This document shows positions 42,701 to 48,238 of a DNA stretch of 48,238 bases, one piece after another. The notes beneath the pieces are model-generated. The model was not told where the DNA came from. It saw nothing but the letters and a program-made list of their open reading frames with translations, and searched no databases. The stretch is from Actinomycetes bacterium (GTDB taxonomy: Bacteria > Actinomycetota > UBA4738 > HRBIN12): contig JAJNBA010000006.1 of NCBI GenBank assembly GCA_021155985.1, positions 1-48,238 on the forward strand, given 5' to 3'. Made by a program: the position numbers and the translations under genes. Position 1 is the first letter of the stretch, and each line of letters opens with the position of its first letter.

Positions 42701-43060
42701 ATGAAGACCATGAAACTGTGCACGTCGATCGCGTCGGCCGGCCTGATCCTGCTGGCGGCGTGCGGGGGCGGCGGTGACGACGGAGGTTCGGCCGATGGTG
42801 GGGACGCAACCTCGACGGTCACGCTCCGCGACAACGTGTTCGCACCGGCCGATCCGGTGATCGGCGCCGGCGACGTCGAGCTTGTGAACGAAGGGGTGTC
42901 GCCCCACACGTTCACGATCGAAGGCGAGGACGTCGACGTTGAGGTCGACGCCGGGCAGACGACCACCGTGCCCGTGGACCTCCCGGCGGGCACGTACACC
43001 CTCTTCTGCAGCTTCCATCGAGGACAGGGGATGGAGGGCACGCTCACCGTGGAAGCGTGA
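42701..43060 (+). CDS. Single cupredoxin lipoprotein
   Basis: The 119-residue protein has a lipobox (LILLAAC, Cys21) and a Gly/Asp-rich spacer. One plastocyanin-like domain follows, with type-1 copper ligands in SPHTFTI and LFCSFHRGQGM. ATG 42701 follows a good Shine-Dalgarno (AAAGGAG). It lies 58 bp after the double cupredoxin gene and is probably a related paralogue. Confidence 0.85.
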   Translation: MKTMKLCTSIASAGLILLAACGGGGDDGGSADGGDATSTVTLRDNVFAPADPVIGAGDVELVNEGVSPHTFTIEGEDVDVEVDAGQTTTVPVDLPAGTYTLFCSFHRGQGMEGTLTVEA

Positions 43061-43123
43061 CCGGAAGCCTCCTCGGGGACCGTATGCTCGCGGTCGCGGG
43101 TCGGTCGATCGAGGAGGCGGCGA

Positions 43124-44329
43124 GTGGGCAGAACCGTGTTCCATGGGGGACGGGTGTTCGACGGCACGGGCGCCGCGCTCGCCGACGCCGACGTGCTGAT
43201 CGAGGGCGGACGGATCGTCGAGGTCGGGCCCGGTCTGGACGGCGACGAGGGGATCGACTGCGCGGGCAAGGCGATCCTGCCAGGCCTGTTCGACACCCAC
43301 GTCCACCTGGTCTCGCGCTACGAGGACTTCGACGAGGTCCGCGTGCTGCACGAGCCGTTCAGCGCACCGTTCTACCGCGTCGCGGAGAACATGCGTCGCA
43401 CCCTCGCGTGCGGGATCACGACGGTCCGTGACGCTGCCGGTGCGGATGCCGGGATGCGGCTGGCGGTGGAGGAGGGTTCGCTCGTCGGTCCGCGGATGCA
43501 GATCAGCGTCACGATGCTCTCGATGACCGGTGGCCACAACGACCCCTGGCTCCCGAGCGGGTCGACCGGCGCTTGGGGGCAGCCATATCCGGGGATGCCG
43601 AGCGGCGTGTGCGACGGTATCGATGGCGTGGCCGCGAAGGTGCGCGAGGTGATCCGGGCAGGCGCGGACGTGATCAAGATCGCGTCGTCCGGTGGGTTCC
43701 TCTCACCGGCGGACGATCCATCGCAGCCGAACTTCTCCGAGACCGAGGTCGAGGCGATCGTTCGCACCGCGGCGGACCTCGGGCGGTGGGTGATGTCGCA
43801 CGCGCACGGATCAGAGGGGATCAAGCGCGCGGTCCGCGCCGGGGTGCGCTCGATCGATCACGGCACGTACCTCGACGACGAAGGCATCGAGCTGATGCGG
43901 CAAAGAGGAACGTGGCTCGTCCCCACGTTGACGGCGGGAGACACGACCGACGAGATCGCGGCGAACCCCCAGGTGGCCGAGGCCGTCCGGGAGAAGCTCC
44001 GCGAGCTCGGGAGACCGGAGTTGGAGGCGTTCCGACGGGCCGCCGACGCGGGCGTGAAGGTGGCGATGGGCACGGACTGTCCGGTCGCTCCGCACGGGAC
44101 GAATCTTCGCGAGCTGGAGCTGATGGCCGCCAACGGCTTCACGCCCGAGCAGGCGCTCGTCGCCTCGACGTCGAGCGCCGCGGAGCTGATGGGCCTGGAG
44201 GAGTCCCTCGGGACCCTCACGCCCGGCAAGATCGCCGACGTGGTGGTCGTCGACGGAGACCCGTTCGAGTTCGCGACGCTCGCGGATCGCATCGGGCAGG
44301 TCTGGAAGGCGGGACTGCGTCTCGTGTGA
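43124..44329 (+). CDS. Metal-dependent amidohydrolase (imidazolonepropionase/prolidase-like)
   Basis: The 401-residue enzyme has the amidohydrolase TIM barrel. Metal ligands appear as FDTHVHL, the Lys site as DVIKIASSGGFLSP, then SHAHG, SIDHGTYLDDEG and GTDCPVAPHG. The set resembles the Xaa-Pro dipeptidase/carboxypeptidase-type amidohydrolases; the substrate is not predictable. GTG 43124 follows GAGGAGG. No signal peptide is present, so it is cytoplasmic. Confidence 0.88.
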   Translation: MGRTVFHGGRVFDGTGAALADADVLIEGGRIVEVGPGLDGDEGIDCAGKAILPGLFDTHVHLVSRYEDFDEVRVLHEPFSAPFYRVAENMRRTLACGITTVRDAAGADAGMRLAVEEGSLVGPRMQISVTMLSMTGGHNDPWLPSGSTGAWGQPYPGMPSGVCDGIDGVAAKVREVIRAGADVIKIASSGGFLSPADDPSQPNFSETEVEAIVRTAADLGRWVMSHAHGSEGIKRAVRAGVRSIDHGTYLDDEGIELMRQRGTWLVPTLTAGDTTDEIAANPQVAEAVREKLRELGRPELEAFRRAADAGVKVAMGTDCPVAPHGTNLRELELMAANGFTPEQALVASTSSAAELMGLEESLGTLTPGKIADVVVVDGDPFEFATLADRIGQVWKAGLRLV

Positions 44330-44352
44330 TCGAGCAGCCCGATGCTGTTGCC

Positions 44353-44381
44353 TTGACGGGCGATGTGACACTTCGAAAGAT
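44353..44381 (+). promoter_or_regulatory. Probable promoter of the CHRD gene
   Basis: TTGACG (44353-44358) and AAAGAT (44376-44381) are separated by 17 bp, 41 bases before the ATG at 44423. The -35 is strong, the -10 weak. Confidence 0.45.
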
Positions 44382-44422
44382 GGAGGAACTTCCAGTCCCC
44401 GACAGGAGAGGAGGGAGGCGTC

Positions 44423-44893
44423 ATGCGTTCCAGGTCTATCCGCCTCGTCGTGGTCGCGCTCGCCGGAGCGGCGGTGCTCGCGACGGGGCTCCTGGCCCAG
44501 GCGAGCTCGCCGGCTGACGCGGGCGGTCCGGCCGTCCGGCTGGCCCGGCTGAACGGAGCCAAGGAGGTGCCCGGGCCGGGCGCGGAAGGCGGGACGGGCG
44601 TTGCCACGGTGATCGTGCATCCGAGCCAGGGCCGGCTGTGCTTCTCGATCGCGGTGGAGGGGATCGAGTTGCCCGCGGCCGCGGCCCACGTGCACGTGGG
44701 GGGTCCCGATGTCGCCGGACCCGTCGTGGTGGGATTGACCCCACCGGACGCAGCGGGCAGCTCGGCAGGCTGCGTCACCGCCGATCCGGCACTGCTGAGG
44801 GCGATCAAGCGGACCCCGTGGGCGTACTACGTGAACGTCCATACGACCTCGTTCCCGGCAGGAGCCGTCCGAGGTCAGCTGCGCAGGCCCTGA
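44423..44893 (+). CDS. Secreted CHRD-domain protein
   Basis: The 156-residue protein has a signal peptide (about 1-34) and one CHRD domain: LNGAKEVPGPG, LCFSIAVEGIELPAAAAHVHVG and YYVNVHTTSFPAGAVRGQL. CHRD domains, named after chordin, are found in exported bacterial proteins of mostly unknown role. A strong GAGGAGGGAGG Shine-Dalgarno precedes the ATG. It is followed by a bidirectional hairpin terminator. Confidence 0.88.
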   Translation: MRSRSIRLVVVALAGAAVLATGLLAQASSPADAGGPAVRLARLNGAKEVPGPGAEGGTGVATVIVHPSQGRLCFSIAVEGIELPAAAAHVHVGGPDVAGPVVVGLTPPDAAGSSAGCVTADPALLRAIKRTPWAYYVNVHTTSFPAGAVRGQLRRP

Positions 44894-44901
44894 GCCGATG
44901 G

Positions 44902-44934
44902 CGGAGAGCCGGCCGCAGAGCGGCCGGCTCTCCG
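44902..44934. terminator. 14-bp perfect hairpin, bidirectional terminator
   Basis: Arms 44902-44915 and 44920-44934 (core GGAGAGCCGGCCG with its exact complement, loop about 5 nt) lie between two convergent genes, 9 nt after the CHRD gene stop and 12 nt from the end of the next gene. It can stop transcription from both sides. Confidence 0.8.
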
Positions 44935-44946
44935 TCGATCCGGGGG

Positions 44947-46368
44947 TCAGGACAGCGTGATCGAGACGTCGTCGGCGTAGAAGCAGGTCCCCGGTGGCGC
45001 CTGCGCCCTCGGGATGAACACCTGCAGGTCGAGGGTCGATCCCGGGGAGGCCGTGGTCTCCGTGACGGCGATCAGGTTCCACGCGGTCGCGAGCGGAGCG
45101 CTGAAGATGCGGGATCGCACCAGCGTTCCCCCGTTCATCTCCTTCAGCGTGATCTTGATGGTCGAGCCCGCCACATCGCCCCGCACCCAGACGCTGGCCG
45201 TGTAGGTGCCCGGCTGGGTCGTCGCCACCCAGTTCGGCGTGTCGGTCAGCACGCACTTGCGGGTTCCGGTGCCCCCGTTCACGACGTGTGCCGACGAGGT
45301 TCCCGTGTGACCCGATGCCGCGCGCGTGAGCGTGACGCCCGTGCCCGAGCCGGCCGCGCTCCAGCCGGCGAGGTCCGTCTCGAAGCCGGGGTTCCCGACG
45401 AGGTTCCCCGTCGGCGGAGGCGGGCCACCACCGTCGAGCACCTTGAAGACGTAGACGGCGTGCCGGAGGGGGTCGCCGCTGGACCTCGTGTCGCCCCCGT
45501 CGAGGACGTAGTAGCGGTCATCGGAGGCGGAGGACCCGAGGATCACACTGACGCCTCGACTGTCGCGCACGCCGGAGGTCGCGAGATCGAACGACCAGCC
45601 CGGAACGATCGTCCGGCTGGCCCAGTCGACCCGGATCAACCTCTCGGCGCTCGTGACCACGAACAGGTCATCGTCTCGAGGAGAGAAGTCGAGCCCGAGG
45701 ATCCCGGAGAGGCCGGTGATGCGGAAGGCTGGTCCGAGGGTGTTCGTCGCGTAGTCGTAGGTCCGCAGGACGCTCCCCTGCCCGACATAGATCTCGCGAT
45801 CTCCCGGATTCCAGGCCGATGCCGTGTGGTTGCTCCCGGAGACGAGCGGTTGGTACGACTCCACCTGGAGGTCCCCGCTCCCGTCCCGGGTCAGTCGGAA
45901 CGCGGTCGGGAGGTTCGACGACACGCAGCACGGGCCGGAGAAGATGAAGAGCTCGTCCGCGATCGCGTCGTACGCCGCGCTCTCGAGGTCACCGGATCGG
46001 TTCGGCCCGGCGACCGCCCCACCCCCGAACTGAGGCGCCGCCTCGAAGGCCGCGCGGCCGATCGTCCGTTTGAGCGCACCCGTGGAAGGGTCCACCTCGT
46101 GGATCGCCCGTCCGTTGTCGTCGACCAGCCACAGGGAGTGGTCGCGGACGATGTCGGCGGTCCCCTCCCCGTCCTTGATCGACACGGACGATCCCACGAA
46201 CGGTGAGGTGCGGATCGTCCGCTCCAGCTCCAGCGACGGACTCGCCAGAGCGGTCCCCGCCGACGCGAGGGTGCCCACGATCGCCACCGTCACCGAGATC
46301 GCGAGGTGTCTCCCCCTGGATCGGGGACGAGGGCGTGGAGGATCGATGGCTCGTGTGGTTGCGCTCAC
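44947..46368 (-). CDS. Secreted propeller-like protein with C-terminal carbohydrate-binding-type domain
   Basis: The 473-residue protein has a signal peptide with a long basic N-terminus (cleavage near TALASPS). A region of about 270 residues made of short beta repeats (LWLVDDNGRAIHEVDPSTGALKR, GLDFSPRDDDLFVVTS) resembles a beta-propeller. After a PPPPTG linker, residues about 330-473 (NLVGNPGFETDLAGW ... FYADDVSI) have a CBM4/9-like jelly-roll pattern. The ligand is unknown. GTG 46368 is chosen; TAGGTT lies 6 nt upstream and no Shine-Dalgarno is present. Confidence 0.75.
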   Translation of the reverse strand: MSATTRAIDPPRPRPRSRGRHLAISVTVAIVGTLASAGTALASPSLELERTIRTSPFVGSSVSIKDGEGTADIVRDHSLWLVDDNGRAIHEVDPSTGALKRTIGRAAFEAAPQFGGGAVAGPNRSGDLESAAYDAIADELFIFSGPCCVSSNLPTAFRLTRDGSGDLQVESYQPLVSGSNHTASAWNPGDREIYVGQGSVLRTYDYATNTLGPAFRITGLSGILGLDFSPRDDDLFVVTSAERLIRVDWASRTIVPGWSFDLATSGVRDSRGVSVILGSSASDDRYYVLDGGDTRSSGDPLRHAVYVFKVLDGGGPPPPTGNLVGNPGFETDLAGWSAAGSGTGVTLTRAASGHTGTSSAHVVNGGTGTRKCVLTDTPNWVATTQPGTYTASVWVRGDVAGSTIKITLKEMNGGTLVRSRIFSAPLATAWNLIAVTETTASPGSTLDLQVFIPRAQAPPGTCFYADDVSITLS

Positions 46369-46374
46369 GGCGCC

Positions 46375-46380
46375 AACCTA
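46375..46380 (-). promoter_or_regulatory. Leaderless -10 element of the propeller-like gene
   Basis: TAGGTT on the minus strand lies exactly 6 nt before GTG 46368, in the divergent region with the MBL-fold gene. A palindrome GAGACGTCTC follows next to it (about 46383-46392). Confidence 0.5.
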
Positions 46381-46461
46381 TGAGACGTCTCGCCGCTCCG
46401 AATCATCCATCTGACGCACCGCGTCTACGGAGTCGGGGCCATCCGGTGAACGATCCTGCGA

Positions 46462-46477
46462 CGCGTCTCCAGACGCG
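46462..46477. repeat. Inverted repeat CGCGTCT-CC-AGACGCG
   Basis: A perfect 7-bp inverted repeat with a 2-bp centre lies about 15 bp upstream of the -10 of the MBL-fold gene, covering its likely -35 region. This is a candidate operator. Confidence 0.5.
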
Positions 46478-46492
46478 GGAGAGCCGGCTCCG

Positions 46493-46498
46493 TACCCT
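46493..46498 (+). promoter_or_regulatory. Leaderless -10 element of the MBL-fold gene
   Basis: TACCCT lies exactly 6 nt before ATG 46505. No Shine-Dalgarno is visible. Confidence 0.45.
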
Positions 46499-46504
46499 GG
46501 CGTC

Positions 46505-47377
46505 ATGCGTCGGCGTGACCTGGGTGGGGTGCGGTGGATCCGTGGCGCCCCCGACTGCGATCACTCCGTCGACCCACCGCTCCAGGCCGTGGCGGTCGAC
46601 GACGACACATTCGTGATCCGCCAGAGCAAATGCGTGCACTTCGAGGCGCCCTTCCTCTGTCTCCTGGTCGGCTCCGAGCGGGCGCTCCTTCACGACACGG
46701 GGGCGACGGAGGATGCCGAGCTGTTCCCGATCCGGCGGACCGTCGACGAGCTGATCGGTGCGAGGCAGCTCGAGCTCACCGTCACCCACTCTCACGGCCA
46801 CGGTGACCATCGCGCGGGAGATGCGCAGTTCGCGGACCTCGGATCCGGATCGATCGCCCCGATCGGGGCGGAAGGCGTCGCGGGGTTCTTCGGGATCCAG
46901 GGCTGGCCGGAGGGCGGGTCGGTGCTCGATCTGGGCGACCGGGCCGTGGACGTCATCCCCACTCCGGGTCATCTCGACGATCATGTCGCCCTGTTCGATC
47001 GAACGCGTGGGCTGCTCCTGAGCGGCGACACGCTGCTCCCGGGGACGCTCACCGTTCGGGACTGGAACGCCTACCACGAGAGCATCCGCCGTCTCGCGCG
47101 CTTCGCTCGCGAGACGGCGTCGCGGGGCCATCCGGTCCGGCAGATCGTGGGTGGGCACATCGAGATGAGCGCGTCCGGCGAGCTGTACGAGTTGGGGACG
47201 ACGTACCAGCCTGACGAGGCTCCTTTGCCGCTGTCCGTCGAGGACCTTTTCTCGCTCGAGGCGGCCCTCGAGGACGCCGGCAAGACCCCGCGACGGATCA
47301 CGGGCGACCGCTTCGTGGTGGAGCCCGTCGCAGCCAGCGAGAACGGACCATCCAGGAATCGCGGACGCGCAGAGTGA
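46505..47377 (+). CDS. Metallo-beta-lactamase-fold hydrolase
   Basis: This 290-residue protein has the MBL fold with the HGHGDH zinc motif (residues 97-102), then DVIPTPGHLDDHVALFD and LLLSGDTLLPGTL with the bridging Asp. GGHIEMS supplies the last His. The pattern is that of glyoxalase-II-like or lactonase-like cytosolic hydrolases; the substrate is unknown. The frame begins at ATG 46505 and has a leaderless-type promoter. Confidence 0.88.
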   Translation: MRRRDLGGVRWIRGAPDCDHSVDPPLQAVAVDDDTFVIRQSKCVHFEAPFLCLLVGSERALLHDTGATEDAELFPIRRTVDELIGARQLELTVTHSHGHGDHRAGDAQFADLGSGSIAPIGAEGVAGFFGIQGWPEGGSVLDLGDRAVDVIPTPGHLDDHVALFDRTRGLLLSGDTLLPGTLTVRDWNAYHESIRRLARFARETASRGHPVRQIVGGHIEMSASGELYELGTTYQPDEAPLPLSVEDLFSLEAALEDAGKTPRRITGDRFVVEPVAASENGPSRNRGRAE

Positions 47378-47404
47378 TCTCCCGACCGTAGGAGTCCGCA
47401 GAGG

Positions 47405-47902
47405 CTACGGAGGGGCAACCCGGTCGTCCGAGAGCGCGGTGTGGACCACGTAGTCGAACAGCCCGCGATCTTCCGGCTCGACCGTGATCGACACGATCTT
47501 CCCGCTCGGGGCGTCGAACGTGAACCGCTGGAAGAGGATCATCCCGGCAACATGCTGGGGGCCGTGGACGGCGACCTGATTGCGGATCAGCATCTGGTCG
47601 CCGTCGTGCTCGAAGGAGACCTCGTGCCGGCCCGTCTCGAGCACCCACCGCAACTGGCTGACGAAGCGTCCCACCTCGTCGATCCCTCGGTAGGTACCGG
47701 CGAGCGCCGAGGTCCCTGGGAGCTCGAGGACGACGTCTCCGCTCATCGCTGCGAGGATCACGTCATCGTCTCGGCGCCCGAAGGCCGCGAGGAGTGCCGC
47801 GAAGATGGCTTCGCGGTCACTGTTGAGCTGATCGTCCTTCACCGCCTCCGTATCGACAGCATCGAGGGACGACTGGAGGCCAAGGGTGGGTTGGGGCGCC
47901 AT
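47405..47902 (-). CDS. SnoaL/NTF2-like protein
   Basis: The 165-residue protein has the SnoaL/NTF2-like cone fold pattern: NSDREAIFAALLAAFGRRDDDVILAAMSGDVVLELPG, then GTYRGIDEVGRFVSQLRWVL, and a C-terminal beta sheet. The ATG at 47902 has GGAGGG very close upstream, so a slightly later start is possible. It lies 10 nt after the EAL-protein stop on the same strand, so they may form an operon. Enzymatic and ligand-binding roles both occur in the family. Confidence 0.75.
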   Translation of the reverse strand: MAPQPTLGLQSSLDAVDTEAVKDDQLNSDREAIFAALLAAFGRRDDDVILAAMSGDVVLELPGTSALAGTYRGIDEVGRFVSQLRWVLETGRHEVSFEHDGDQMLIRNQVAVHGPQHVAGMILFQRFTFDAPSGKIVSITVEPEDRGLFDYVVHTALSDDRVAPP

Positions 47903-47912
47903 GCCCTCCGAG

Positions 47913-48238
47913 TCAGTGGCGCACCGCCCAGGGGTGGCGCCGCAGAGGCCATTCCCAAGTGCCCTCCGCCGTCGACGGGATGGGTCCGGGTCGTCCGAGC
48001 AGGAATCCTTGTCCGGTTCGCACGCCGAGTCCACGGAGGGTCTCGAGCTCCCCGACGGTTTGGATGCCCTCGGCGACGGCCTCGATCTCGACCTGATCCG
48101 CATAGGAGCTCAGTCGCGCGATCAGGGCGCTCTTGTGCGCGTCGGCGTCCACGCCGCTGACGAGGCTCCGATCGAACTTCAACAGGTCGGGCGACAGCTC
48201 GACGACATGCGCGAGTCCGGAGAACCCCTTCCCGACGT
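47913..48238 (-). CDS. C-terminal part of an EAL-domain protein (5' end outside the window)
   Basis: The frame is open to the right edge. GFSGLAHVVELSPDLLKFDRSLV matches the DFGTGYSSL...LKIDRSFV region of EAL domains. IEAVAEGIQTVGELETLRGLGVRTGQGFLLGRP is the conserved end with the catalytic EGI/Glu and the GQGFLLGRP signature. EAL proteins hydrolyse c-di-GMP or act as degenerate sensors; the EAL motif itself lies outside the window, so activity cannot be judged. Confidence 0.88.
   Translation of the reverse strand, partial: VGKGFSGLAHVVELSPDLLKFDRSLVSGVDADAHKSALIARLSSYADQVEIEAVAEGIQTVGELETLRGLGVRTGQGFLLGRPGPIPSTAEGTWEWPLRRHPWAVRH

Overview
The window is about 48 kb of very GC-rich, densely coded DNA from an actinobacterium (Actinomycetota), probably an uncultured or deep-branching lineage. 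This rests on several lines: F420/deazaflavin-type oxidoreductases, a large-type NAD glutamate dehydrogenase, a UvrD2-like helicase with a C-terminal HRDC-like domain, an LppM-like lipoprotein, and the actinobacterial Ssd-TadA-TadB-TadC-DUF4244-TadE set. GTG starts and leaderless-looking promoters (TANNNT about 6 nt before the start codon) are frequent. No rRNA, tRNA, CRISPR, prophage or insertion sequence was recognised.

Layout. 1-6944: a 5'-truncated adenylate cyclase/STAND ATPase/solute-binding-protein fusion, a secreted acidic-repeat protein, a VOC protein, a deazaflavin-type oxidoreductase, a P1-family peptidase and an AlkA-type glycosylase. 7023-15594: an Ssd/CpaE-like gene, then a response regulator, histidine kinase and GerMN lipoprotein set resembling mtrA-mtrB-lpqB, a small membrane protein, and a compact Tad/Flp pilus operon (tadA, tadB, tadC, Flp-like pilin, two TadE-like pseudopilins). 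The pilus operon is preceded by a structured leader and a 13-codon coupling ORF. 15596-24086: a DUF983 protein, a receiver-like membrane protein with a Pro/Gly repeat tail, the 1624-residue NAD-glutamate dehydrogenase, a CAP-domain protein, an FmdB-type zinc ribbon and an LppM-like lipoprotein.

24416-31964 (minus strand) is a five-gene operon: LLM/F420-type oxidoreductase, beta-ureidopropionase-like amidase, dihydropyrimidinase, a stand-alone cyclic-nucleotide-binding protein and a 1273-residue pseudokinase-ATPase. It looks like reductive pyrimidine (or hydantoin) catabolism translationally coupled to a cNMP-sensing and signalling pair. A second, unrelated glutamate dehydrogenase diverges from it (32135-33403). 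Beyond lie a GT-C-like membrane protein, an M24 peptidase pseudogene with about six frameshifts, and UvrD2.

38136-41784 encodes a three-subunit molybdenum hydroxylase (large, FAD and 2Fe-2S subunits, with overlapping ends), followed by two cupredoxin lipoproteins, an amidohydrolase and a CHRD-domain protein. The window closes with a secreted propeller-like/CBM-like protein, a metallo-beta-lactamase-fold hydrolase, a SnoaL-like protein and the C-terminus of an EAL-domain protein. Nitrogen recovery (ureide hydrolysis plus two glutamate dehydrogenases) and nucleotide second-messenger signalling (class III cyclase, cNMP-binding protein, EAL protein) are the recurring themes.
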